Positions 1 to 8,333 of a DNA stretch of 64,000 bases are shown here, one piece after another. Numbering within the stretch: the first letter of the stretch is position 1; each line of letters begins with the position of its first letter. Position numbers and translations under genes: made by a program. A model generated the notes under the pieces. It made no database searches and was not told the DNA's origin. It was given only the letters and a program-made list of their open reading frames with translations. Origin of the DNA: Palaeococcus ferrophilus DSM 13482. GTDB lineage: Archaea; Methanobacteriota_B; Thermococci; Thermococcales; Thermococcaceae. Location of the stretch: positions 62,001 through 126,000 of the forward strand of contig NZ_LANF01000004.1 of the NCBI RefSeq assembly GCF_000966265.1, written 5' to 3'.

Positions 1-82
1 CTTCGTTAAAATAGATCACGAGATACCAGGAGTCGGGCCTGATAGAGAATTCCCGCTCTTTTCCTTTTATTACTGCTCCCAT
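1..82 (-). CDS. 5' end of an unidentified gene (partial)
   Basis: An open frame of 27 codons runs leftwards off the window edge from an ATG at 80-82. The start is supported by a GGGGA stretch about ten bases upstream. The peptide begins MGAVIKGKEREF and goes on to SWYLVIYFNE. I do not recognise the family from this much sequence. It lies 29 bases downstream of msrAB on the same strand, so it may be co-transcribed with it. Confidence 0.55.
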   Translation of the reverse strand, partial: MGAVIKGKEREFSIRPDSWYLVIYFNE

Positions 83-111
83 AGTCTGTCCCCGCTTTAT
101 TCTTTGAGGGA

Positions 112-1116
112 CTACTTAAAAATGCCCTCGTAGGCGATGTAGCCGTATCTCCTAAGCTCCTCCCTTGGAATGAAGCGGAGTGCCGCGGAGTTTATGCAGT
201 ATCTCCTTCCCGTTGGTGTGGGCTCGTCGAAGACGTGGCCGAGGTGAGAGTTGGCGAACCTGCTCCTGATTTCCCGGCCGCAGAGGAGGCCTTCGCACTC
301 TTCAGCCTCAACGACGGCCCACTCTTCAAGAGGCTTTGTGAAGCTAGGCCACCCAGTTCCGGAGTCGTACTTGTCGAGGGAGCTGAAGAGCGGCTCGCCC
401 GAGGCCACATCAACGTATATTCCCTCATCGTGGTTGTTCCAGTATTCGTTATGGAATGGCGGCTCTGTATCGCCGAGCTGTGTAACCCTGTACTGTAAGG
501 GCGTTAGCAGGCTTTTAAGCTCTGCATCGCTTGGCTTCACGTAACCAAGCCAGTAGCGCTCCCTCTCAGGGAAGAGACGGAAGTATTTGTTCTTCTCCCA
601 CATCGACTTTATGAATCCGAGCCTTCCAGAGTAGAGCTTGTAATGTTTGTAGTTCGTCTCAAAGCGGAAGTAGTAGCCCTGGTGGTAGTTCTCAGCCGGA
701 TAAAACTCCTTCGCCGGCAGAATTTCTGTAGCTATCGGTTCGTTGAAGATTCCAGAGAGCTGAAGCCTTCTCTTGGATTCCTCTGCGAGTTCTCTCTGTT
801 CCTCGTTTAAGTAGAAGATGGCCGTTTTATACTGCTCACCCCTGTCGGCGAACTGCCCGCCCGGATCGGTGGGGTCTATGTTCCTCCAGAAGACCTCCAA
901 GAGACGCTCGTAGGAGATTTTGGCCGGATCGTAGATTACCTCTACGGCTTCCCTGTGACCTGTCTCACCCGTTGAGACGAGCTCATAGGTGGGGTTCTCA
1001 ACCCAGCCGCCGGTGTAGCCGGAAACTGCCTCGATCACTCCGGAAAATCTTTCAAAGGCCTCTTCCATGCACCAGAAACAGCCTCCGGCAAATATTGCCA
1101 CTTCGTCCGTCCCCAT
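112..1116 (-). CDS. msrAB: Bifunctional peptide methionine sulfoxide reductase MsrA-MsrB
   Basis: Repairs oxidised methionine in proteins; the MsrA half reduces the S epimer and the MsrB half the R epimer. The N-terminal half carries the MsrA signature [10 protein letters not shown] with the catalytic Cys at residue 13, and the C-terminal half ends in the MsrB signature RYCINSA with catalytic Cys307 and the upstream SHLGHVF motif. The 334-residue length fits an A-B fusion. The ATG at 1116 is preceded by GTGATAAGCC. The gene is divergent from gapN, and the two start regions share one TATA-like element. The tandem zinc-binding CxxC pairs of some MsrB enzymes are not evident. Confidence 0.93.
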   Translation of the reverse strand: MGTDEVAIFAGGCFWCMEEAFERFSGVIEAVSGYTGGWVENPTYELVSTGETGHREAVEVIYDPAKISYERLLEVFWRNIDPTDPGGQFADRGEQYKTAIFYLNEEQRELAEESKRRLQLSGIFNEPIATEILPAKEFYPAENYHQGYYFRFETNYKHYKLYSGRLGFIKSMWEKNKYFRLFPERERYWLGYVKPSDAELKSLLTPLQYRVTQLGDTEPPFHNEYWNNHDEGIYVDVASGEPLFSSLDKYDSGTGWPSFTKPLEEWAVVEAEECEGLLCGREIRSRFANSHLGHVFDEPTPTGRRYCINSAALRFIPREELRRYGYIAYEGIFK

Positions 1117-1151
1117 GGCTTATCACTCTGCACTTAGTAGGCGGGCAACCC

Positions 1152-1162
1152 TTAAATAGTTT
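1152..1162. promoter_or_regulatory. Shared bidirectional TATA-like element between msrAB and gapN
   Basis: The sequence CCCTTAAATAG reads as a TATA box rightwards (CTTAAATAG) and leftwards (CTATTTAAG). It lies about 40 bases from each start codon. Because the two promoters seem to use one element, the genes may compete for or share TBP binding. This is inferred from sequence only. Confidence 0.4.
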
Positions 1163-1191
1163 TGGACATTATTACATATCGGTGATTATAA

Positions 1192-2713
1192 ATGACCAAG
1201 TTTGTTCAACATTCGATTTTTGACCAAATATACCGTAATGGAGACGACGGCGTTCCAGAGTTCAGGACTTTCGTTGCCGGCAAGTGGGTCTTCGGCGAGG
1301 GTCTTGCCGACGTCAGAAGTCCCATAGATGGAAAGGTGATAGCGAGGGTGAGCGTCCTTTCGAAGGGGCAGGTTGAAGATGCCATAAGCTCAGCCTACAT
1401 TAGAGGCCGGGAGGCGATAAGGAACTATCCCGGGGAGAAAAGGATAACCAGCTTCCTGAAGGCTGCTGAGATTATGAGGGAGGCCTTTGACGACTTCGTG
1501 AAGGTCTTAATGCTTGACGCGGGAAAGCCGAAGTCGAACGCGGCCGGCGAGACGAGGGCGACGATGGAGAGGCTGGAAAAGACCACCTTTGAGTCAAGGG
1601 TCATGCTGGGCGACTATATCCCCGGCGACTGGAGCGAGGAGACCCTCGAGAGCGAGGGAGTGATAAAGAGAGAACCCTACGGGGTTGTACTAGCCATAGG
1701 CCCCTTCAACTACCCCCTGTTCATCCCAGCGGCCAAGGTAATTCCCGCCCTGCTGGCCGGCAACGCGGTTCTTTTAAAGCCGGCCTCCGCTGACCCCCTG
1801 GCCGCGATACTCTTCATAAGGGTGCTTGAGCTGGCGGGCTTTCCCGGGGAGAGCGTCCAACTCCTGACCATTCCGGGAAGGCTTATGGATGGGGTTGTGG
1901 CCGACAGAAGGATAGGGGCGGTAACCTTCACCGGCAGTACTGATGTCGGGGAGCACATAGTGAAGACCGGCGGCATAAAGGCATACCATCTCGAGCTTGG
2001 GGGCAAAGACCCTGCGATAGTGCTCGATGATGCAGACCTCGAGCTCGCGAGCGAGAAAATTGTCAAGGGGATGGTGAGCTACTCCGGCCAGAGATGTGAC
2101 GCGATAAGGCTCATCCTTGCCCAGGAAGGAGTCTACGAAGAACTGAAGGCAAAAATCCTTGAAAAGCTGAGGGAAATAGAGCCCAGGAACCCCCTTGAAG
2201 ACGAAAAGGCCATAATGGGCCCGCTTATTGACCTGAAGTCCGCGGACTACATCGAAGAAGTCTGGAGGGACGCCGTGGAGAAGGGGGCAAAGCCCCTGAC
2301 CGATTTCCGGAGAGGGAACAACTACGTCTGGCCTCTCCTCCTTGAGGCAGGTAAAGAAACCCTGTCCGAACTCAGGGCCTTCCAGGAGGATGTCTTCGGC
2401 CCGCTGGCGCTCATAGTGAAGGTCAGAGACGAGGATGAGGCCGTTGAGATAGCCAACTCATCGCGCTTTGGACTGGACGCGGCAGTATTTTCCTCCTGCG
2501 AGAGGAGAGCAAGGAAGGTCGCAAGGAAGCTTGAGGTTGGGGCGGTCTTTATCAATGAGTACCCAAGGCACGGGATAGGGTTACTACCCCTTCGGCGGCG
2601 TCAAGGACAGCGGCGTTGGAAGGGAGGGGATAGGCTACTCGGTGATACAGCTCACGACGACGAAGAGCATAGTCCACAACTTCAAGGGCTACGGGGTCTG
2701 GGAGTACCTCTGA
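1192..2713 (+). pseudogene. gapN: NADP-dependent non-phosphorylating glyceraldehyde-3-phosphate dehydrogenase, frameshifted near the 3' end
   Basis: Aldehyde dehydrogenase superfamily; in Thermococcales GAPN oxidises glyceraldehyde 3-phosphate directly to 3-phosphoglycerate in the modified Embden-Meyerhof route. The catalytic Cys302 (SGQRCDA) and general base Glu268 (ELGGKD) are present. The ATG at 1192 follows GGTGATTATAA. At 2578-2583 an extra base changes the expected GIGYYPFGG reading into GIGLLPLRR. Removing one base restores [13 protein letters not shown] and an end at the TGA 2711-2713 (506 residues). As printed, the frame ends at 2721 with an unrelated tail of about 45 residues. The lost segment contains the conserved PFGG region, so the printed product would probably be impaired. 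Sequencing error is the simplest alternative. Confidence 0.85.
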
Positions 2714-2792
2714 ACGATTAGGTTTAATGAAAATCCCTTCACAGATTTTCTTTTAAATCCCTCAACGGCCTAAAGAATACGGGGTGAGGCGC

Positions 2793-3140
2793 ATGGACGA
2801 GCTGGAGATGATAAGACACAAAAAAATGCTGGAGCTCATGAGGAGGGCAGGAATGATCGAGGAGAAACCGAGAGAGCCCAAGGTTGTCATAGAGGTAATA
2901 ACCTCACCCGGCTGCCCATACTGTCCGATAGCGTGGGCCATGGCGCAGGAGCTTGAGAGGAGGTACGAGGGGGTCGTTGCCAAGGAGCTGAGCGTTGCCA
3001 CACCCGAAGGCCGGAGAAAGGCGATGGAGCACAACATCATGGGGACTCCCACGGTGCTCATAAACAACCGCGTCGAGTTCGTAGGCGTACCCAACTTCGC
3101 CGAGTTCGAGAGGCGGGTTAAGAGGCACCTTTCGGCCTGA
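2793..3140 (+). CDS. Thioredoxin/glutaredoxin-fold protein with CPYC motif
   Basis: A small thiol-disulfide oxidoreductase, 115 residues from the ATG at 2793, which follows GGTGAGG. A charged N-terminal helix of about 30 residues precedes strand VVIEVITSPG and the active-site CPYC (Cys41, Cys44). The cis-proline loop reads GTPTVLINN near residue 85. An upstream in-frame GTG at 2784 overlaps the ribosome binding site and is less likely. It lies about 80 bases after gapN on the same strand. The physiological partner is unknown; a disulfide reductase or Msr could be served. Confidence 0.82.
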   Translation: MDELEMIRHKKMLELMRRAGMIEEKPREPKVVIEVITSPGCPYCPIAWAMAQELERRYEGVVAKELSVATPEGRRKAMEHNIMGTPTVLINNRVEFVGVPNFAEFERRVKRHLSA

Positions 3141-3312
3141 GGGTTCTTTTTCCTCTCCCTACATGTACCCGTGATTGCCATGTTTCTGGTCGCACATTCC
3201 CTGTGGCCGGAACCTCAACGGGCGCCCCGTCTCCCATCCGTCAAATTCTCAACCACTAACCTTGTTGAAATGCAAGTTAATTTGGTAATTAATGCTAAAA
3301 TTGCAAGAAAAT

Positions 3313-3323
3313 ACTTTATAAAC
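3313..3323 (+). promoter_or_regulatory. TATA box of the large exported protein gene
   Basis: ACTTTATAAAC is a strong archaeal TATA box preceded by A-rich sequence. It predicts transcription from about 3347, leaving a leader of more than 100 bases before the start codon, which is long for Thermococcales. The gene-free stretch 3141-3461 holds this promoter, a hairpin and no credible gene. Confidence 0.6.
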
Positions 3324-3344
3324 AATAACCATCTAGAACCCATT

Positions 3345-3365
3345 GAGGGCGTTGTTTAAGCCCTC
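3345..3365 (+). promoter_or_regulatory. Hairpin in the mRNA leader
   Basis: GAGGGC at 3345-3350 pairs with GCCCTC at 3360-3365 around a nine-base loop. The hairpin sits at or just after the predicted transcription start. It could protect the 5' end or affect translation; no known riboswitch class was recognised. Confidence 0.35.
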
Positions 3366-3461
3366 TTCCCTTCCCGGGGAGGCTTTCCAACGAAACGTTC
3401 CTCTTCTGGACGGGGGAGTGTTGAGTTTTATTGTTGGACCAAAGGTGTTGTGGTGGAGAAG

Positions 3462-5654
3462 ATGAGGAAAAAACGTGTGTTTATGCTACTTTTCATAGCC
3501 GGCCTCCTTACCTTGCCCTATGCCAGCGCCCATTTTGACCCCCCTGACTCTCCTGCAATAATGGTCACCGTGTGGCTCCTGGGAGTTGCCACTACGGAGG
3601 ATATGGACGATGGGGTGAACGGCTACACTGACATAACCGGAACCTACAAGGTATCCCAAACCAATCACGAGAGCAGTGCAGGGGATTTGGGACTCATCCT
3701 TTATGACTGGGACACACTAAAGGGGCGCATAGGATATATCAAAAAGCGACCCCTCTACTCCCACAGGGAGTGCACCCCCATGAACGATGTTACGGTGAGC
3801 TTTAACCTGGAGGAGTCTAACAGCATGTTCGCGAATGGGAAGATAGGCTCGGGCTCAATAAAGGTGACAAAACCCGGAAGGTACACCGTAAACGCGGGTA
3901 AGGGGAAGGTTCTCATAGAGGTCACCGTGACGAAAACCCCAATAGCCTCGGAGGAATGTTCCTACTTCGAAGACCAGCCCGAGGGTTATGCCAGCAGCAT
4001 CGTTACGAGTTCGGGAGGCTACGTTTACGACTGGCAGCTTGCGAATATGATAAACATGTGGATCGCCAACAGGACGGGCTACGCTAACATGGTCTTTATC
4101 TTCAACCAGTGCTTTGGAGGGGGCATGATAGACGACCTTAAGGAGAAGCTCAAGGGGACGGGGGATGCGGCTTTTATGAGCGCCTCGAAACATAACAAGC
4201 CATCATGGGGTATTGGAGATGATTACAACCCAAGCAGATGGCCCGAAATGGTTAAGAAAGGATTCATCCGCCCTGAGGACTACTACCCAAAGGAGGTTGG
4301 AGAGGAGCTTGCGAAGACCGGTAAAGAGGCCCCAACAATGAAGGAGGTTGCCAAGAGAGCCGAACAGGAAGACCTTCTTGGTCCCTACGGCTCGGACTTT
4401 AGAGAGAGGCCTCAATACACCTCCATCGGCAACGGAGACGGCATAATGATAGGCAAGAAGGCCGATGGCTCAGCCGTGAAAAGCAAGCACGCCATTCTCT
4501 TCGCGGGGGACGCCAACCAAAAGAGGCACTGGAACAACATGGACAGAATGTACAAGGCACTCAAAAAACAGGGCTTCAGCGATGGGGATATAATAGCCCT
4601 TGCCGGAAACGGGAAGACCATGTCCAACGGTACCAACGCTCCAAGCTACATTGACGGTCCGGGAACCAAGAAGGCCCTCTACGAGGCCATAGTTAACATC
4701 AGCAAGAAGATGAACAAGGATGAGCAGCTTATATTTTGGGTCTCCGATCACGGAAACAGAGAACGGATAGAACGTGCAGTGCTCCTCGATCTCATTGACC
4801 CTGTAACGGAGCCAGTACCTCCCAAGAAAACCGCAAGGAGGCCGGGGCAGGTAACATGGGACCTCGACGAGGATTTTTTGAAGGCGATGGAACTCGATCC
4901 TGACAACCAGCCTTACGTTAGCGTACTGGTGGAAGCGACTCCCGAGATAATGGAGTTCGGGGAATATGTGCTCAAGAACATAGAGCTGTATATAAACAAA
5001 AACGAGCTGAACATCAGCCTGATAGAGCCCATAACGGCGTACGATACCGATCCGGACTTGGATGCGTTCGAGCTTGTGTTCCCCGTAGATGAGGAGCTTC
5101 TCGGAGAGGAGAACCTAATCGAGGTTGGCTGGGGAGGAAACCCTGAGGAGTTCATAAAGTACCGGATCATAGGGCTCATCATCAGCACCGGCGGCATAAA
5201 CGAGCTGGAGGCCGAGTTTGAGGAGCTCAAAGAGCCGGAAGAGGAGAAAACTCTGTTCGAGCTACTAGAGGAGTATGTTCCAACGTACAACGAGAACGTG
5301 GATAACCTTCCCGACATCGTTAAGCGGATTGCGGGAAACGAGCGGATAGACCTGGAGATAACCCTCGAGAATGGGAGTAGGCTCAACATTGGAGTGGTTA
5401 CGGAGGGAGGTCGTATCGTCGAATTCTCGAAGGGAAGGCCTCTGGAGCCAACGTTGAAAGTCTGGACAAACGAAGGGGTCGTCAGGAACATTATAAACTC
5501 CGAGACTCCCGGAGATACTGGGCTCTACTACCTTAAGAGGGGCGAAATAAAGTACAGCGGCGTTGGGTTTGGAAGGAGCATTAGAATCCTCACTGTGAAG
5601 ATCGTCATAAGGATATACAGGTTCGTGGAGGTTATAGGGGACATCGTGGGTTGA
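3462..5654 (+). CDS. Exported protein resembling a circularly permuted legumain/caspase-fold (clan CD) peptidase with a C-terminal SCP2-like domain
   Basis: About 730 residues. The signal peptide MRKKRVFMLLFIAGLLTLPYASA favours the ATG at 3462; a GTG at 3450 is possible. A beta-rich region follows. The segment FIFNQCFGGGM (Cys217 counting from 3462) and the later FMSASKHNKPSWG resemble the catalytic-Cys strand and next strand of C13 legumains (EACESGSM, then ATTAA..ESSYA). The segment HAILFAGD (about 344-350), its helix, and LIFWVSDHG (His430) resemble the legumain first half ending in TDHG. In legumain the His half precedes the Cys half; here the order is reversed. No other Cys follows residue 217. 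The C-terminal ~100 residues look SCP2-like. Protease activity is inference. Confidence 0.7.
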   Translation: MRKKRVFMLLFIAGLLTLPYASAHFDPPDSPAIMVTVWLLGVATTEDMDDGVNGYTDITGTYKVSQTNHESSAGDLGLILYDWDTLKGRIGYIKKRPLYSHRECTPMNDVTVSFNLEESNSMFANGKIGSGSIKVTKPGRYTVNAGKGKVLIEVTVTKTPIASEECSYFEDQPEGYASSIVTSSGGYVYDWQLANMINMWIANRTGYANMVFIFNQCFGGGMIDDLKEKLKGTGDAAFMSASKHNKPSWGIGDDYNPSRWPEMVKKGFIRPEDYYPKEVGEELAKTGKEAPTMKEVAKRAEQEDLLGPYGSDFRERPQYTSIGNGDGIMIGKKADGSAVKSKHAILFAGDANQKRHWNNMDRMYKALKKQGFSDGDIIALAGNGKTMSNGTNAPSYIDGPGTKKALYEAIVNISKKMNKDEQLIFWVSDHGNRERIERAVLLDLIDPVTEPVPPKKTARRPGQVTWDLDEDFLKAMELDPDNQPYVSVLVEATPEIMEFGEYVLKNIELYINKNELNISLIEPITAYDTDPDLDAFELVFPVDEELLGEENLIEVGWGGNPEEFIKYRIIGLIISTGGINELEAEFEELKEPEEEKTLFELLEEYVPTYNENVDNLPDIVKRIAGNERIDLEITLENGSRLNIGVVTEGGRIVEFSKGRPLEPTLKVWTNEGVVRNIINSETPGDTGLYYLKRGEIKYSGVGFGRSIRILTVKIVIRIYRFVEVIGDIVG

Positions 5655-5728
5655 TCCCTTTCATTTTTGAAGCGCTGGTCCACCGGCACATTTTATATTC
5701 CATGAGTCCGATATCCTTCGGTGGTGTT

Positions 5729-6142
5729 ATGGAGCGCCTCGAGTATTCGGCACACCTGAAGTGGGACGGCAACGTCGGGAGCACTGCCCGGGTGAGAGAG
5801 TTTACCTTCAGTGTAGACACGAACACGGACGGTCATAACAAGGGGCCAAATCCAACGGAGTACCTCTTGGCTGCCATAGGCGGCTGTTTAACCGTCAACT
5901 GGGGTAGGTTAATCAAGAAGATGCGCCTCGACGTGAAGAACATGGAGATAACTGTAAGCGGCTGGAGAAACCTCGATGAGCCCCAGCTGAAGGAAATAAC
6001 CTACAAGATCACCGTCTTCACTAACGAGGACAAGAAAAAGATTATGCGCGTTAAGGAGCTGGCTGAGAAGTACGGGACGGTGTTCAACACCGTCGGGGCG
6101 GAGAAAATAAAGGGAGAAGTGGAGATAGTAAGGCCTGAGTAG
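5729..6142 (+). CDS. OsmC-like family protein
   Basis: OsmC/Ohr superfamily, 137 residues. The core helix motif PNPTEYLLAAIGGC is clear, with the conserved Cys near residue 54. The family contains organic hydroperoxide reductases and less defined thiol proteins. The second Cys typical of Ohr in the LxGC pair is not obvious, so the exact activity is open. The ATG at 5729 follows CGGTGGTGTT, and a TATA-like ATTTTATATT lies about 40 bases upstream. A longer reading from 5651 has no ribosome binding site. Confidence 0.85.
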   Translation: MERLEYSAHLKWDGNVGSTARVREFTFSVDTNTDGHNKGPNPTEYLLAAIGGCLTVNWGRLIKKMRLDVKNMEITVSGWRNLDEPQLKEITYKITVFTNEDKKKIMRVKELAEKYGTVFNTVGAEKIKGEVEIVRPE

Positions 6143-6145
6143 CCC

Positions 6146-6892
6146 TCACGTGAACCTCCTCTCAAGCACCCTGCTGTGCACCCACGAGCCGATCAGGAAG
6201 AAGGCCACCGCAAAGAGGACCAGCATCGCCAGATCGAGCCAGACCGGGAGATAACCCCCTCCAAGGGAGTGCCTCACCGCATCAACGTAGTAGGTCAGCG
6301 GCGATACGAAGGAGAGGGCCCTTCCGTAAGCGGGCAGTCTGTCCAGAGGGACGAAGATGCCGCTTATGAATAGCAGCGAGAACTTGACGAGCGATGAGAG
6401 CATCATTACATCCGCTGGAACGTCCGTGGGTGGATAGGAGGACACCAGTATGGCCATTGCCGCGAAGCACGCCAGGGCGAGGAGCGTTGACCCAAGGAAG
6501 AGAGCAAACCCCGGGTGTATCCCGAGATAGAGCATCACCGGTATCGAGACGGCCAGAGAAACGCCGAGCCCGAAGTAGAACGAAGCCTGAAAGTCACCCA
6601 AAAGGACCGTGGCGAGCGAGACCGGGGCGGTTATCAGTCTCTCGAAGGTCCTTCCCCTGCACTCCCAGGGTATTATGGTGGGCCCGACTGCGGTTGAAGT
6701 GAAGAAGACGGTCATTCCGACCAGGCCGGCAAAGAGGGTTTCCCCGCCCAGGTTCCTTCCGATTACAAAGGCTAGGAACAGGAAGAACGGGAAGAGCAAC
6801 CCCATTATCACGACCGGTCCCTTGAGGTAGAATATGAGCATGTCCTTCTTGGCTATGGCGAAGGAGCGCCTGAACTGGTCAATCGCGTTCAT
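6146..6892 (-). CDS. ABC-2 type transporter permease
   Basis: Membrane subunit of an exporter. The protein has six hydrophobic segments and the ABC-2 family loop around FTSTAVGPTIIPWECRGRTFERL. The start at 6892 (MNAIDQFRRSF) follows GGTGG inside the end of the ATPase gene; the overlap is 14 bases, which indicates translational coupling. The substrate cannot be told from sequence; drugs, lipids or polysaccharide intermediates are all possible. Confidence 0.85.
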   Translation of the reverse strand: MNAIDQFRRSFAIAKKDMLIFYLKGPVVIMGLLFPFFLFLAFVIGRNLGGETLFAGLVGMTVFFTSTAVGPTIIPWECRGRTFERLITAPVSLATVLLGDFQASFYFGLGVSLAVSIPVMLYLGIHPGFALFLGSTLLALACFAAMAILVSSYPPTDVPADVMMLSSLVKFSLLFISGIFVPLDRLPAYGRALSFVSPLTYYVDAVRHSLGGGYLPVWLDLAMLVLFAVAFFLIGSWVHSRVLERRFT

Positions 6893-7811
6893 TCGTACCA
6901 CCCACCAGCTCGACGAAAACGTCCTCGAGGGAAGGCGTCAGCGTCTTCAAGCTCACTATCCTCAGCCCCTTCTCCTCAGCGTAGCGGACGAGCTCCTTTA
7001 CCGTCGCGTCCGGGTCATCCGTTTTGATTTTCAGCTTGTCTCCTTTCCTCTCGATCCTCGACGCGCTGGAGATCGGAATCTCCTTGGGCATTGGTTCAAA
7101 GCTCACCTCGATGAAGACATGTCTCTTGCTGAGGGTTTTGAGCCTCTCCGGCGTGTCTATCGCTATTAACTTCCCCCGCCTTATTATCGCCACCCTGTCG
7201 CAGAGCTCGTTGACGTCGGCCATGTTGTGGCTCGTGATGAAAATCGTCTTCCCGTTCTTTCTCTCTTCCCTGATTATCTCCTTTATCATCCTTGCGCTGA
7301 TAACATCGAGCCCGCTCGTCGGCTCGTCGAGGAAGTAGAGCTCCGGATCAGCTATCATCGCCATCGCGAGAATTAAACGCTGTCTCATGCCCTTCGAGAA
7401 GCCCCTCACCTTGGTGTTTCTCTTCTCATAGAGGTCGAAGAGCTTGAGGAGTTCGATGGAGCGCTTCTCTATTTCCCTCTTTGGCATCCCGTACAGTTCG
7501 CCCATGAGCCTGAGGTTCTGCATGGCGGTCAAATCCACGTAGGGGTTGGCAGTCTCCGGGACTATTCCCATCCTCTCCCTCGCCCTCAGTTTCTCCCCTG
7601 TGTCGAGCATGTCGTAGCCGAGAACCCTAACGCTTCCCTTGCTGGGCTTTAAAACTCCCGTGAGCATCCTTATAGTTGTGGTCTTTCCGGCCCCGTTGGG
7701 CCCGAGGAACCCGAAAATCTCGTTCGCCTTAACGTCAAAGCTCACGTTGTCAACGGCAAGAAAGGAACCGTAGTATTTGGTCAGGTTGGCGGCCTCTATG
7801 GCTTTGTTCAT
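6879..7811 (-). CDS. ABC transporter ATP-binding protein (ABC-2 exporter)
   Basis: 310 residues from the ATG at 7811, which follows GGTGACTGTA. Walker A GPNGAGKTT lies near residue 40, signature SKGMRQR near 140, Walker B LYFLDEPTSGLD near 160 and the switch His in TSHNM. A C-terminal domain of about 90 residues is typical of the DrrA/NatA group. It forms a two-gene operon with the permease that follows. A TATA-like CCTTTTAAC lies upstream on the minus strand near 7840-7850. Confidence 0.9.
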   Translation of the reverse strand: MNKAIEAANLTKYYGSFLAVDNVSFDVKANEIFGFLGPNGAGKTTTIRMLTGVLKPSKGSVRVLGYDMLDTGEKLRARERMGIVPETANPYVDLTAMQNLRLMGELYGMPKREIEKRSIELLKLFDLYEKRNTKVRGFSKGMRQRLILAMAMIADPELYFLDEPTSGLDVISARMIKEIIREERKNGKTIFITSHNMADVNELCDRVAIIRRGKLIAIDTPERLKTLSKRHVFIEVSFEPMPKEIPISSASRIERKGDKLKIKTDDPDATVKELVRYAEEKGLRIVSLKTLTPSLEDVFVELVGGTNERD

Positions 7812-7853
7812 TACAGTCACCTGAATGAAATTATTTTGAAAGGTTAAAAGGTT

Positions 7854-8333
7854 TCAGCTTCTTCCCTCTTCGTGCGTTTTTATTATCAGAACCGGCTTGT
7901 CCGTCTTCCTGAGCACTCTGAGGGTAGTTGAGCCCATGATCTCGCGGGAAAATCCGAGCTTTCCGTGCGATGGAAGGAGGATCAGGGAGACGTCTTCCTC
8001 CTCCGAGGTCTTGACTATCTCCCTCCAGGGGACGCCGAGTTTTACCAAGCCGCGTATCTCCTTCGCCTTTAGAATGCCCCGCAGGTATTCCAGCTTCTCA
8101 TTTAGCTTTTTCCACGCCCGTTCATTGAGCTTCTTTTCGATGTCTTTGAGCTCTTCCTCCTCACAGCAGTAGGCGAGGGAGTACCCGTTCATCATCTCCT
8201 CAAGGATGTCCTGGTCAATGACGTGGAGCACGATGAGCTCACCCACTTCCATCTCGTTTTCCCTGGCGAACCCCTCGATTGCCCTGTAGGCACCCTCACT
8301 GAAATCCGTCGGGAACAAAATCTTCCGGAACAT
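7854..8333 (-). CDS. Universal stress protein (UspA family)
   Basis: 159 residues with an N-terminal strand KILFPTDFS and a C-terminal nucleotide-binding loop of the form G-2x-G-9x-GS (SHGKLGFSREIMGST), suggesting an ATP-binding UspA. It begins directly next to the stop codon of the upstream BASS transporter, so the two are probably one transcript. A charged insert holding two adjacent Cys (YCCEEEE) sits in the middle. The cellular role is not known; the operon suggests a link with transporter stress. Confidence 0.88.
   Translation of the reverse strand: MFRKILFPTDFSEGAYRAIEGFARENEMEVGELIVLHVIDQDILEEMMNGYSLAYCCEEEELKDIEKKLNERAWKKLNEKLEYLRGILKAKEIRGLVKLGVPWREIVKTSEEEDVSLILLPSHGKLGFSREIMGSTTLRVLRKTDKPVLIIKTHEEGRS

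Noticed and set aside
3171-3359. 62-codon ORF after the thioredoxin-like gene
   Set aside because: It runs through the promoter of the next gene, has no domain and no convincing ribosome binding site.
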